Assembly: GCF_024346395.1 (NCBI RefSeq)
Contig: NZ_JAGQCW010000001.1
Span: 1 to 64,000 of the forward strand
Source of the DNA: Cyanobium sp. AMD-g
Lineage (GTDB): Bacteria; Cyanobacteriota; Cyanobacteriia; PCC-6307; Cyanobiaceae
Length of the DNA: 64,000 nt
Direction: 5' to 3'
The notes under the pieces were generated by a model. That model had not been told where the DNA came from, did no database searches, and worked only from the letters and a program-made list of their open reading frames with translations. Each line of letters starts with the position of its first letter. Position 1 is the first letter of the stretch. This document shows, piece after piece, positions 34,320 to 45,116 of the stretch. Made by a program: the position numbers and the translations under genes.

Positions 34320-36923
34320 TTAGAACCTCACCTTGACGCCGCCTCCGTAGCTGAATTGTGAGCCTGTCGAGAAGACTTCATACCCAACACTGGCGTACAG
34401 CGTTGTATGGCTTGAAATCTTGATATCCACCCCACCATCGACCACGAATGTATTCGTGCCTCGATTCTCGCCTTGGGTCAGGAAGCTGCCGGCGGCAGGA
34501 GCCGAGGGAAGAGAAGAACTCAAGGTCCGGTTCCCGGCGTCATTGGCAAGGGCATCCACCTGATAGGCCAGAGCCAGTTTTGGTGTCAGGGAAGCAGTTC
34601 TGGCCTTGTTCAGTGCAATCGGACTTGAGGCAAGTTCGACGCCGATGGTGCCGACGAGACTATCGGCACGATTACCTTCGATGCTGAGGTTGAGAGGCTC
34701 TCCACCACTCTCGGTGAGGCCGCTCTGTCCATAACTTCCCCAGGCAACACCGATGAAGGGTTTAAGAACGAACTGGGTGCTGGAAGCGGGCTTGGAGAGA
34801 TGAACCAGATAGTCTGCATTCAATGCCAAAGTGTAGCCATTGCCTGACATGGAACCCTGGACGGGGAGACCATTGCCAATGAAGGCGACATTGCGGCTTC
34901 CGGTGGTGTTGTAGTTGGCGTAACCAATCAGGCCACGTACACGCCATTGGCTTGATGGTTTGTACAACCCGTAGATGGAAGCACTGTTGACATTCGATGA
35001 CACCATTGCGTTGGTCAGGGACATGTTGTTGAGTGCAGAGGTCCCATAGCCGTAGGCTGCTCCAATCGTCCACTGCTCAGACGGCTTGAACTCGATTCCG
35101 TAGAAACTGGAGAAAATGCCGGAATCATATCCAGACAGTCCTCCGCTTCCCTGAATGCTGCTTCTGGCATTGGCTGCCTGGACAAACACGCAGAGCGGTT
35201 GATGGCGGCGGTTTGCCTGCTTGCCCTTCTCTGGGTTGACGACCCAGCCTGTTGTCGAGCATTGGCCAGCCTGATTCATCAGAAGTTCTCTTTGCCGCTT
35301 CAGTGTTTCGATGCCCACGCTCTGGAAGGCGGCGTAGGGCTCGGGCGAGAGCGAATCGATCGCTGCCGTGAGCTGTCCATAGGAGGGCAGGGACAGCAGT
35401 TGGGATGTCGCAAGCAGGACGTCTGGGGAGATCCCGGAAGCAACGGCCTGACCTGTGGTGAAGCCGGTGAAGCCGATCGGGACACCAAGACTGTTGGCGT
35501 TGCTGGCATTGACAAGAGCCAGTGCCTGGAAGACCCGATCAACAGCTCCAGCGGTGGCCAACTGGTTGACCCCATTCTGGCCGAGGAACTGCATGGCAGA
35601 ACCTGTGGGACCAACACCGTTCCTTGGTCTCCACTGGACATCGATGGTCCTGGGATTCCCATCCGCTTCCTGGATCAGGGTCGTGCCGGCAGTCAGAAGT
35701 GCGCTGTTGACACCACTCTGATCCAAGGTCAGCGCGTTCAGGTTGGAGAAATCGATGCTGTTGGGTGCATCCACAAGCACATAGGAAAAAATGGGCCATG
35801 GAACACCCCCGCCAAAGGCGACCAACTGGACATTCCCCGTCAGGTTCGTGACATTACTTGTGACGTTGATGCGGTCGTTGAGTGGGCCTTGAATCTCCGC
35901 TGCGATGGTGCCGCCATTGAGATTCAGGTTGGCGACCGTGATGGTTCCGATTGAATTTCCAGGTGCAATTCTTCCGCCCCTTTCGATTGTTGTTGTGGGC
36001 AAAATGCCTGAGCCGCCAACCGTGCCTCCAGACTGCACAGTCAAGCCAGAGGACGATGCCAGTGAACCGTTGACAAGAACGGTCGAGTTACTGGCAACGA
36101 CTGTAGCGCCGGAGAAGGTGCTGATTCCGGTGAGGTTGGTGCTTCCGGCAAGCCCGGAATTGATGAATGCCAGGTTCCCTGGACCTGAGAAAACCCCACT
36201 GAAGGTGGAGTGATTACCGTTGCTATCAATGCTGCCGCCTGCGTTGCTGACCACGTAGTTGGTGGCAAAGCTTCCGGGCACATCCACGATCAGCGTGCCG
36301 CCGGCGAAGGTTGTGCTGTAGGGATTGCTGGCGATGGCAGGGCTGCCTGGCACGATCCCTTCAGGTAGAAGCGTCAAGAACCAGGAGTTGATGGAGAGGG
36401 GATCGCCACCTGTCAGGTCCGTGAAGATCAAGGTCCATAGGCCCGATCCATTCTGGCCCTGAAATGCAGAAAAGGACTCCGATGGCCTGAATGATCCTGT
36501 CTCCAGAGTCGATCCAGAAACAGTGGATGCGGCGCTGTCTGCAAAGGTCCATGTCGCCGTACCGCCCGGAGTCTGGCCACCCAAAGCTCCTCCCGGAACC
36601 AGCGTTCTGGCAAATCCTGCTGGGCTCAGGAGCTGGAGTTGAATTTCGTCGTTGAAGGAAAACCCGGCACCCTGGCAGATCCCTGATGCACTGATCGGGT
36701 TATCACACTTTGTCAGGTTGATGGTCGTGGAAATGCCACCGACATTGCCACTGAAGCCGAAGAAATCGAGGGCAGTGCTTGCCGATCCGCCATCCACTTG
36801 CAGGACGGGTGAGAAGACGGCAGATCGCGTTATCGACTGAGCGCTTGCCGGTTGATGGATCAGGCCCGTGGCGGCAACGAGACCAATCAGACCCAAGCCA
36901 ACCGGGTTCCTCTCAGTCATCAT
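34320..36923 (-). CDS. Autotransporter with N-terminal P domain
   Basis: This 867-residue outer-membrane protein has a signal peptide (LGLIGLVAATGLIHQPASAQ), an N-terminal domain of about 150 residues resembling the proprotein-convertase P domain (EIQLQLLSPAGFARTLV, then ATWTFADSA and GLWTLIFTDLTGGDPLSINS), a passenger with autotransporter beta-helix features (LTVQSGGTVGGSGILP, RGGRIAPGNSIGTITV) and a C-terminal autotransporter beta-barrel from about 600 that ends in VRF, the terminal aromatic needed for assembly. It should be exposed on the cell surface. The coding sequence is less GC-rich than its neighbours, which hints at horizontal transfer. Confidence 0.85.
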   Translation of the reverse strand: MMTERNPVGLGLIGLVAATGLIHQPASAQSITRSAVFSPVLQVDGGSASTALDFFGFSGNVGGISTTINLTKCDNPISASGICQGAGFSFNDEIQLQLLSPAGFARTLVPGGALGGQTPGGTATWTFADSAASTVSGSTLETGSFRPSESFSAFQGQNGSGLWTLIFTDLTGGDPLSINSWFLTLLPEGIVPGSPAIASNPYSTTFAGGTLIVDVPGSFATNYVVSNAGGSIDSNGNHSTFSGVFSGPGNLAFINSGLAGSTNLTGISTFSGATVVASNSTVLVNGSLASSSGLTVQSGGTVGGSGILPTTTIERGGRIAPGNSIGTITVANLNLNGGTIAAEIQGPLNDRINVTSNVTNLTGNVQLVAFGGGVPWPIFSYVLVDAPNSIDFSNLNALTLDQSGVNSALLTAGTTLIQEADGNPRTIDVQWRPRNGVGPTGSAMQFLGQNGVNQLATAGAVDRVFQALALVNASNANSLGVPIGFTGFTTGQAVASGISPDVLLATSQLLSLPSYGQLTAAIDSLSPEPYAAFQSVGIETLKRQRELLMNQAGQCSTTGWVVNPEKGKQANRRHQPLCVFVQAANARSSIQGSGGLSGYDSGIFSSFYGIEFKPSEQWTIGAAYGYGTSALNNMSLTNAMVSSNVNSASIYGLYKPSSQWRVRGLIGYANYNTTGSRNVAFIGNGLPVQGSMSGNGYTLALNADYLVHLSKPASSTQFVLKPFIGVAWGSYGQSGLTESGGEPLNLSIEGNRADSLVGTIGVELASSPIALNKARTASLTPKLALAYQVDALANDAGNRTLSSSLPSAPAAGSFLTQGENRGTNTFVVDGGVDIKISSHTTLYASVGYEVFSTGSQFSYGGGVKVRF

Positions 36924-37155
36924 TTCTGCATCGAAAGAAGCCCGGGAATCTACCGGTCAGGACTCCAGGGCTGGCCTTGGGTTCGCCTAGGTCTGCATCT
37001 GAACACAACGCTGCCCTCCTGTCTCATTCTCGGCGACGTACGACGCCATGGAGTCAGAAAGGTGCTGAACCCCGTCGATGGAGAGTGCAGCGTTGCCGCG
37101 TCACGGGCCCTGGACTTCGGGTTCGGGGTCGCTTCGCCTGTCCATCGCCCGCCCC

Positions 37156-38073
37156 TCACCCCAGCAGCGCCGCATCACCGCTGAAATCGGGCGTGGTCGG
37201 CATCCGCCGGGCGTAGTCGTTGCTGTAGCTGTCGGCAAGGGTGGCCTCCAGGTCGAAGGCGGGCTCCCAGGCCAGCTCCCGCCGCACCCGGTGGGTGTCG
37301 GTGAGGAAGTGGGCCAGGCGCAGGGGAAAGGCCTTGCGGGCCTTCTTGTCGAGGCCGGCGGGATCGAAGCTGCGGATCTCCACCGCCTCAGGATCGGTGC
37401 CGCAGGCACGGGCGGCGGCGGCCACCAGGCCCCGGAAACTGATGCCCTGGGAGCCGGTGCAGTTGTAGATGCGGTTGGCGGCGGCCTCCACCTCGATGCA
37501 GCGGGCCATCGCGGCGGCCAGGTCGGCCACGTGGCCCAGCTGGGTGATGGTGCTGCCGTCGCCGGGGAGGGGCACCGGCCGGCCGTGCACGATCCGATCG
37601 AAGAACCAGCTCTCCACCGGGTTGTAGTTGCCTGGCCCGACGATGTAGGTGGGCCGGAAGCTGGTGAAGGGGATGCCCTCCTGGCGCAGCCAGCCTTCGG
37701 TGTCCAGCTTGCCGGCGTGGCGGCTCTGGGGATCGGTGGGCGACTCCTCGTCGAGGGGCCAGAGCTCGCTGTCGGCGTACACCCCCGCCGAGCTGACGTA
37801 CACCAGCCGGTGTGAGGGGGGACCGGTGCGCTCGATCACCTCGCGGGTGTCCTCCAGGGTGCGGCCGGAGCTGTCGACGATCACATCGAAGGGGCGGTCC
37901 TGGAGGGCCGCCAGGCCCTCGGCGCTGCTGCGGTCGCCCTGCAGATGTTCAATCCCCTCCGGCACGGGCTGGCGCCCGCGGGTGAACAGCGTGAGCTCAT
38001 GGCCCGCCTCCAGCAGGCGGCTGACCAGGGGTCGACCCACGAAGCGGGTGCCGCCCATCACCAGGATCCTCAT
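37156..38073 (-). CDS. NAD-dependent epimerase (CP41-like)
   Basis: From the ATG at 38071-38073 the 305-residue protein has the extended-SDR nucleotide motif MRILVMGGTRFVGRPL and the catalytic region SSAGVYADS, where the usual YxxxK appears as Y-x-x with changes (the following stretch reaches DTEGWLRQEGIPF). It resembles CP41-type proteins of cyanobacteria and chloroplasts, which bind RNA in plants. The true substrate is not evident. A TTG further upstream is a less likely start. GGAG directly precedes the ATG. Confidence 0.8.
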   Translation of the reverse strand: MRILVMGGTRFVGRPLVSRLLEAGHELTLFTRGRQPVPEGIEHLQGDRSSAEGLAALQDRPFDVIVDSSGRTLEDTREVIERTGPPSHRLVYVSSAGVYADSELWPLDEESPTDPQSRHAGKLDTEGWLRQEGIPFTSFRPTYIVGPGNYNPVESWFFDRIVHGRPVPLPGDGSTITQLGHVADLAAAMARCIEVEAAANRIYNCTGSQGISFRGLVAAAARACGTDPEAVEIRSFDPAGLDKKARKAFPLRLAHFLTDTHRVRRELAWEPAFDLEATLADSYSNDYARRMPTTPDFSGDAALLG

Positions 38074-38117
38074 CTCCAAGCCGCATCGGTGAGCGCCATT
38101 CAAGCGGCCGGCCGGGA

Positions 38118-38867
38118 TCAGGGTCCGCAGGGCAGGGGGTGGCCCAGGCGCTCGAAGGGCAGGGGCAGCAGTTCCAGCACCACCGTTCCCGGTGGGCCCG
38201 TGCTGCTGCCCTCGGTCCCCGGCAGCGGCACGGGCCGGTAGGTGCGGCCATCGAAGCGCAGTTCCTTGAGGCCGTCGGGGGCGCCATGGAGGCTGGCGGG
38301 CAGGGTGAGATCCAGCCAGCCGCGGTGGCGGTTGCTGATCACCGTCAGGGGCGACTGGAACAGGCCGTTCTCCGCCACCAGCTCCAGGCTGCCGTCGACG
38401 TCACGGAACACAAGCAGGCTGCAGCCGCCGCTGGCACAGGCGAAGGAGCCCACCACCACCGCCACGGTCTCCAGTCGACCGTCGCCGTCGAGATCGATGC
38501 GGTTGTGCAGGTAGCGCAGAGGCCCCACGTCGGCACAGCCGGGGCGCTGGGCCGTGGCGCGGGCCTGCTCCCATTCGGTCTGATCCGGATCGCCGGCCGC
38601 CGCCGGGCTGGCCGCCACCGGGCCGGCGAACAGGCGGGCCCGCAGCGCCGCCTCCAGGCGGCCATCGGGACGGTTGATCGGTGCAATCACCGAACCGGGC
38701 GGCGCCAGGGGGGGCGGCCTGTCGCGGGGATCGGGGCCATCAGGACCCAGCAGGGAGCGGGGTGGCGGCAACGGCGCCGCCACCGGCGGGGGGGCCAGGG
38801 GCTGGGCCAGGGCAGGGCTGCAGCAGCCGATCAGCAGCAGAACAGCAAGCGGCCGCAGCGGCGACAT
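38118..38867 (-). CDS. Secreted protein with FG-GAP-like segment
   Basis: The 249-residue product has a signal peptide ([16 protein letters not shown]), a Pro-rich linker (residues 22-65) and a C-terminal domain with [20 protein letters not shown], an EF-hand- or FG-GAP-like calcium motif, plus two Cys-rich spots. No enzyme is recognised. It lies upstream of the epimerase gene on the same strand with 44 bases between them. Confidence 0.65.
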   Translation of the reverse strand: MSPLRPLAVLLLIGCCSPALAQPLAPPPVAAPLPPPRSLLGPDGPDPRDRPPPLAPPGSVIAPINRPDGRLEAALRARLFAGPVAASPAAAGDPDQTEWEQARATAQRPGCADVGPLRYLHNRIDLDGDGRLETVAVVVGSFACASGGCSLLVFRDVDGSLELVAENGLFQSPLTVISNRHRGWLDLTLPASLHGAPDGLKELRFDGRTYRPVPLPGTEGSSTGPPGTVVLELLPLPFERLGHPLPCGP

Positions 38868-38956
38868 CGGCGAGACACGGAGACCTGGCGAGTGCCGTCG
38901 CCTGCGGATGGGGGCAAGTTACGTCCTTCAGAGCCAGGACGCTGCCTCTGCCCCTC

Positions 38957-39217
38957 TCAGTCGCCGGTCGTTTCGACCTCCGGATCGAGGGCGGCCGTGC
39001 TGAGCTGCTCCAGGTGGGCCTCGATGCGATCGGCCAACGCCAGGCAGCGGTCCATTTCCTCCCAGAGCAGCTCTCGCCGCCGGGACGTGACCGCATAGGA
39101 GCGGTGATGGAGATCTCTGCCCTGGTAGCGGAGCGCGTCCCGGAGGCGGCGCCAGTCATCCGGTGCGAGCGCGGGAGGGGAGAGGGTCATCGGGTCAGGG
39201 CCCTTGGGCAGCGTCAT
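38957..39217 (-). CDS. Small helical protein
   Basis: From the ATG at 39215-39217 the protein has 86 residues; an internal ATG at 39190 would give 77. It is soluble, charged and helical ([20 protein letters not shown] and [24 protein letters not shown]) and may form a coiled coil. I do not recognise the family. It is divergent from hisA, 39 bases away. Confidence 0.6.
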   Translation of the reverse strand: MTLPKGPDPMTLSPPALAPDDWRRLRDALRYQGRDLHHRSYAVTSRRRELLWEEMDRCLALADRIEAHLEQLSTAALDPEVETTGD

Positions 39218-39256
39218 GGCACAGGATGGATCCCTGAGCGGCCCTGTCCCCTGGTC

Positions 39257-40018
39257 ATGCAAGTCATTCCCGCCATCGATCTGCTCGATGGGCATTGCGT
39301 GCGTCTGCATCAGGGCGACTACGACCGCGTCACCCGCTTCAGCGACGACCCCGTGGCCCAGGCCCTGGAATGGCAGCGCCAGGGGGCCACGCGGTTGCAC
39401 CTGGTGGATCTCGACGGGGCCAGGAGCGGAACTGCCTGCAACGACGGCGCCGTGCAGGCCATCGCCGCGGCCCTCTCGATTCCGGTGCAGCTGGGGGGAG
39501 GCGTGCGCTCGGCGGAACGGGCCGAGCAGCTTCTGGGCTGGGGTCTGGACCGGGTGATCCTCGGCACAGTGGCCATCGAGAACCCGGAGCTGGTGCGCCG
39601 CCTGGCCGGCCGCCATCCCGGCAGGATCCTGGTGGGAATCGATGCCAAGGAGGGCATGGTGGCCACCCGCGGCTGGATCGAGCAGAGCACGGTGGAAGCC
39701 ACCGTGCTGGCCGCCAGCCTGGAGGGCACGGGCGTGGCGGCGATCATCAGCACCGACATCGCCACCGACGGCACCCTGGAGGGCCCCAACCTGACGGCCC
39801 TGAGGGCCATGGCCCAGGCCTCCTCCCTGCCGGTGATCGCTTCAGGCGGCGTGGGGTGCCTGACCGATCTGCTGAGCCTGCTGAGCCTGGAACCCCATGG
39901 TGTGACGGGGGTGATCGTGGGACGGGCGCTTTACGACGGCCGGGTGGATCTGGCGGAGGCCCTGCAGGCCATCGGGGAGCGGCGGCTGCAGGATCCCTTG
40001 CGGCTGCCGATCGCCTGA
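39257..40018 (+). CDS. hisA: HisA: histidine biosynthesis isomerase
   Basis: HisA isomerises ProFAR to PRFAR, the fourth step of histidine synthesis. The 253-residue TIM barrel starts [17 protein letters not shown] with the first catalytic Asp and has the second in [16 protein letters not shown], as well as the phosphate-binding loops GGGVRS and ASGGVG. It is monocistronic in appearance. Confidence 0.96.
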   Translation: MQVIPAIDLLDGHCVRLHQGDYDRVTRFSDDPVAQALEWQRQGATRLHLVDLDGARSGTACNDGAVQAIAAALSIPVQLGGGVRSAERAEQLLGWGLDRVILGTVAIENPELVRRLAGRHPGRILVGIDAKEGMVATRGWIEQSTVEATVLAASLEGTGVAAIISTDIATDGTLEGPNLTALRAMAQASSLPVIASGGVGCLTDLLSLLSLEPHGVTGVIVGRALYDGRVDLAEALQAIGERRLQDPLRLPIA

Positions 40019-40098
40019 ACCCCGCCGCCGGGAGGGTGGCGCGTGCCGGTGTTGGTGCAACTGCCCTATAACAGAACCAACGTTTATGGCGGCAGCGG

Positions 40099-40617
40099 TT
40101 GCATCCCACCACGACCACCCCCTCCACCACGGGCGGCGCCAGCCGCGGCGAGGGCGGTGGTCGTCAGACGCTGACCCCAGCCCTGAGCCATGTGGAAGAG
40201 GTCTATCAGCGCTGCCGTGATCTGGGCATGCGGCTGAGTCGCCAGCGGCGCATGGTGCTCGATCTGTTGTGGGCCGAAAAAAGCCATCTTTCCGCCCGGG
40301 ACATCTTCGAGAAGCTCAACGATCAGGGGCGCCACATCGGCCATACCTCCGTTTATCAGAATCTTGAGGCCTTGCAATCGGCCGGCGTGATCGAATGCCT
40401 CGAGCGGGCCAATGGCCGGCTTTATGGCTACCGCGCCGACCCCCACAGCCATCTCACCTGCACCCAATCGGGTGAGATTCTTGATCTCGATGTGTTGCTT
40501 CCCGCCAACCTGCTGCAGCAGATCGAAGCGCAGACCGGGTTCGCGATCGAGTCGTACACCCTGCATCTCTCCGGCCATCCCCGGTCAGCACTGGAGAAAA
40601 GCGGCCGGCTTGGTTAA
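40099..40617 (+). CDS. Fur family regulator
   Basis: The 172-residue protein has the Fur winged helix (RLSRQRRMVLDLLWAEKSHLSA, GHTSVYQNLEALQSAGVIECLE) and the metal-binding HSHLTCTQSG segment. The C-terminal CxxC zinc site usual in Fur/PerR/Zur is absent. The protein could sense iron, zinc or peroxide. It starts at a TTG; GTG near 40191 is an alternative that would remove a low-complexity N-terminus. The AT-rich region just upstream (40065-40088) could hold the promoter or an autoregulatory site. Confidence 0.85.
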   Translation: MHPTTTTPSTTGGASRGEGGGRQTLTPALSHVEEVYQRCRDLGMRLSRQRRMVLDLLWAEKSHLSARDIFEKLNDQGRHIGHTSVYQNLEALQSAGVIECLERANGRLYGYRADPHSHLTCTQSGEILDLDVLLPANLLQQIEAQTGFAIESYTLHLSGHPRSALEKSGRLG

Positions 40618-40643
40618 GGTCGGCCCATTCTTCCCCTGACAAC

Positions 40644-42320
40644 GTGCCTCGACGTCCGGCACAGCCCCTCCCCCAGCTGCTGCTGTTCGCCGAACCCCTG
40701 CAGCGGGCGGGCCTCACCAGCTGGCTTGAGGCCCCCCCTGGCGGCAGTGGAGACCCCGGCTGGAGCGGTGTTCGGGTGGTGGACGCTGATGCGTTGCAGG
40801 GCTCACCCCAGCTGATTATCTGGTGCCTCGGCGTCCTCCCTGAACCCCAGGCGCTCGATGCCGAGAGCCGTCGCCTGCTGGAACGCTGGCATCCGGCGCC
40901 GCTGCTGCTGCTGCTGCCGGCCCAGCACCCTTACACCAACGACTTCCTGCTGCAACTGCCGGCCCAGGGCCTGATCGAGCAGGCCGACGCCGACAGCCTG
41001 CGGCAGGCCGTCACCACCGTGCTGGCCGGCGGCCGCGTCCTGGCCTTCGGTGCCGCCCACCAGGCCTCTGCGGCCACCTCCAGCGTGCCCATGGGCCTGG
41101 GCCAGTGGCTGCTGATGAGCGGGCTTCAGCAGATCGATGCCGAACTGCGCCTTTGTCTGCGGCTGCTCGATCCACCGCCGGCCCAGTTGCTGCCGTTGCT
41201 GCTGCTGGAGGGCCGGGTGCGCGAGCTGCGGCAGGCCCGGCGTCTGCTGCTGTGGCTCTGGGGTCCGCTCAGCCTGGCCTGGGGCGAGCCGATCGGCCCT
41301 GAGCCGGTTGCCCCCGCCGGTGCAGACAGCCAGTCCACCACCACGGGCCATGGGGTGGCGATCACCCTGCGGCAGCGCACCGCCGAGGGCCTCTGGGAGG
41401 CCCTGCGGGAACGGCTGAGGCAGGCCGCCGCCGCCGGACCCAGCAACAACAGCGGCCAGCTGCTGGCCCTCGATGGTCTGCACGCCTCCCGCCGCAGCGA
41501 TCTGCTGCTGGGGCTGCTGGAGCAATTCGACCGGCTGCGCAGTCGCTTGCTGCAGGACGACCCCCACGGTGAGCAGCTGCAGCGGCTCTGGAAGGAGCTC
41601 CAGCCGGAACTGCGTCAGCAGGCCCTGCGCTCCATGGCCGGCTCCTACGTGCAGCTGCCCATGGAGGGCAAGCTCCGCCCGGTGGCGGAGACCCTCCTGC
41701 ACCGCAGCGCCTTTGCCGACGACGACCAGGAACTGCCCGATCCGGTGGCCATGCTCACGCCGCTGCTGCAGGCCCGTCCGCTGCTGGTGGACGGCCAGCT
41801 GCTGGCTCCGGATGAGCCCCAGGCCGTCCTCTATCTGGAGCTGCTGCTCAGCAACTGGCTGGTGCGCAGCGCCGAGCTGATCAGCGCCGAGGTGCTGGCG
41901 GCCTGCGCCGAATGGCCCGAACTGCGCCGCTACCTGCTGCGTCCCGAGCTGCTGGCCACCCGCAACCTGGAGCGACTGCGCAACCAGCTCAATGCCCAGC
42001 AGCGCTGGATCAGCTGGTTCGACCGTCCGATCCACCTTTATGAGAGCCGGCGTCCCCTGTTTCGCCTCGGGGCCGGAGCCATCGACTGTGTGGATCTCAC
42101 CGAGCCCCGCGACGCCGAACTGCGCCAGCTCGGCTGGGTGCAGCAGGCGGTCACCCTGGCCCTGGAGGCCCGTGATGCCCTGGCCCCCCAGCTGCAGAGC
42201 CTGCTGAAGCGCCTGGGGGATCTGCTGGTGGTGCTGCTGACCCAGGTGCTTGGCAAGGCCATCGGCCTGGTGGGTCGCGGCATCGTCCAGGGGATGGGGC
42301 GGGGCCTCAACCGCGGCTGA
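40644..42320 (+). CDS. DUF3685 domain protein
   Basis: The 558-residue protein starts at a GTG and has the DUF3685 pattern found in cyanobacteria, starting PQLLLFAEPLQRAGL and ending with amphipathic helices (LLKRLGDLLVVLLTQVLGKAIGL). It is rich in Leu and Gln and helical, possibly membrane-associated. Its first 120 residues resemble a response-regulator fold without clear phospho-Asp. Function is unknown. The next gene starts 22 bases downstream. Confidence 0.75.
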   Translation: MPRRPAQPLPQLLLFAEPLQRAGLTSWLEAPPGGSGDPGWSGVRVVDADALQGSPQLIIWCLGVLPEPQALDAESRRLLERWHPAPLLLLLPAQHPYTNDFLLQLPAQGLIEQADADSLRQAVTTVLAGGRVLAFGAAHQASAATSSVPMGLGQWLLMSGLQQIDAELRLCLRLLDPPPAQLLPLLLLEGRVRELRQARRLLLWLWGPLSLAWGEPIGPEPVAPAGADSQSTTTGHGVAITLRQRTAEGLWEALRERLRQAAAAGPSNNSGQLLALDGLHASRRSDLLLGLLEQFDRLRSRLLQDDPHGEQLQRLWKELQPELRQQALRSMAGSYVQLPMEGKLRPVAETLLHRSAFADDDQELPDPVAMLTPLLQARPLLVDGQLLAPDEPQAVLYLELLLSNWLVRSAELISAEVLAACAEWPELRRYLLRPELLATRNLERLRNQLNAQQRWISWFDRPIHLYESRRPLFRLGAGAIDCVDLTEPRDAELRQLGWVQQAVTLALEARDALAPQLQSLLKRLGDLLVVLLTQVLGKAIGLVGRGIVQGMGRGLNRG

Positions 42321-42342
42321 GGTGGCCGCTGTGCAGGGCACA

Positions 42343-42935
42343 ATGAGCCGAGACGCCCGCCCCCCCTTGCCCCGTTCGCGCTCCCGGCCCCTCGCCGGCC
42401 TCTGGGCCCTGCTGCTGACCGTGGTGCTGGGGTTGCTCTGGGCCCCGGGCGAGGCGGCAGCCAGCCTTGAGAACGACCGCTACGACGGCAACATCTTCGC
42501 CCTCTACGCCGGCAACGGCTCCCTGGTTCCGCCCCGCAGCAGCCTGGCCCAGTCCCTGGCGGAGCATCGGGTGGCGGTGATCGTCTACTACCTCGACGAC
42601 AGCAGCGTCAGCAAACAGTTCTCGCCGGTGGTGTCGGAGCTGCAGCGGGTCTGGGGCAACGCCGTCGACCTGATCCCCCTGGTCACCGATCCGCTCCAGA
42701 ACCGGCCCGATGGTGGCGTGGCCGATCCGGCCCACTACTGGGATGGCCTGATCCCCCAGGTGGTGGTGATCGACGGCTCAGGCCGCGTCGTCTTCGATCG
42801 CCATGGTCAGGTGAGCGTCGATGCCATCAACGCCGCCGTCAGCGAGGCCACCGGCATCCCGATGGCCCCTGGCTCGGGCAACAGCGCCACCTTGAGCTTC
42901 AACGAACTCAACAGCGAAGTGGTGGCGTCCCGCTG

Positions 42936-42936
<1 letters not shown>
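42343..42936 (+). CDS. Thylakoid PSI accumulation factor (Slr1796-like)
   Basis: The 197-residue protein has a signal or anchor helix (residues 17-35, [20 protein letters not shown]) followed by a thioredoxin-like domain without a CxxC ([20 protein letters not shown], then [19 protein letters not shown]). It matches the Slr1796-type factor needed for photosystem I accumulation. Its stop overlaps the fumC start (TGATG). The assignment depends on family recall. Confidence 0.7.
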
Positions 42937-44315
<1,379 letters not shown>

Positions 44316-44568
44316 GGGCGTCGAGCCTTGATTTCCCGTCGATCTTGCGTAAGATTCGACTCAAATCCTTTGACCTAACACCAAGGCCCAGTCGTCATGG
44401 GAAGGAGGTTGAACGTTCATGCCAGTGACCGCCCTACAGAGTTGATCAGGCCGAAGTCCACACTGCTGGCCATCACGATGAACTCGACCTCCGTGTTGTC
44501 ATTCTCGGAATTGTCGATTCTGCTCTGCCTGATTCTCCATGGTCTGACAAGGATGCGGCAGGCCTGAG
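44316..44568. other. Gene-poor AT-richer interval
   Basis: The interval between fumC and the prepilin gene has a lower GC content than its surroundings. A consensus AAGGAGG (44402-44408) precedes an 8-residue frame at 44419-44445, and an overlapping 56-residue frame starts at 44397 and ends just before the pilin gene. Neither is convincing; they might be a leader peptide or remains of a second pilin. Confidence 0.3.
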
Positions 44569-45063
44569 ATGATTCCCTCCCTTCCTTTTCCCCCCGGGCG
44601 TCCATCTGTTCGATCCGACCAATCGGCCTGGTTACGGACCCAAATCCATCGGTTGGCCTTTCCCAGGCCGAGCCCAACGATCTTCCGTGGATCGTCTGGG
44701 TTCACGCTATTGGAACTCATGATTGTGGTCGGCATTGTCGGGATTCTCAGCGCTGTCGTGCTTCCCCAGTACCGCCGCACATTGGCCCTGGCCGAAGCCT
44801 CAAGCAGCATCCTGGAAACGGTTTCGTTCGCCGAACAGTGCGCCGTGGCTCACAAGTCTGGAATACCAGTCAGTGTGACTCTTCCCTCTGGTGGTTTCCC
44901 AAGGAACTGTAATGGTTCCACAGCCAGGCAGATGATCAGTCGTCGCTGGTCCGGCGACGCTACCGGAGCTCTGTGCCTGGGTGTGCGATCCGCTGGAAAT
45001 CACCGTCGTGCCAACATCATTGTCTATGTTGATGGATCCATGACATGTTCCTTCATGCCTTGA
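44569..45063 (+). CDS. Type IV pilin-like protein
   Basis: The 164-residue frame has the prepilin motif G|FTLLELMIVVGIVGILSAV at residues 44-62, with the conserved Glu at position 5 after the cleavage site. The mature part has three Cys and a short C-terminal domain. The 44-residue leader is long; a TTG at about 44653 would leave a 15-residue leader, which is more usual. PilD-type peptidase would process it. No other pilus genes are adjacent and the coding sequence is less GC-rich than its neighbours. Confidence 0.8.
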   Translation: MIPSLPFPPGRPSVRSDQSAWLRTQIHRLAFPRPSPTIFRGSSGFTLLELMIVVGIVGILSAVVLPQYRRTLALAEASSSILETVSFAEQCAVAHKSGIPVSVTLPSGGFPRNCNGSTARQMISRRWSGDATGALCLGVRSAGNHRRANIIVYVDGSMTCSFMP

Positions 45064-45116
45064 TGTTGCTTTGCCAAAGTCACTATATACAGTCTTGCCG
45101 ATGAAGAAGTTGAAGC

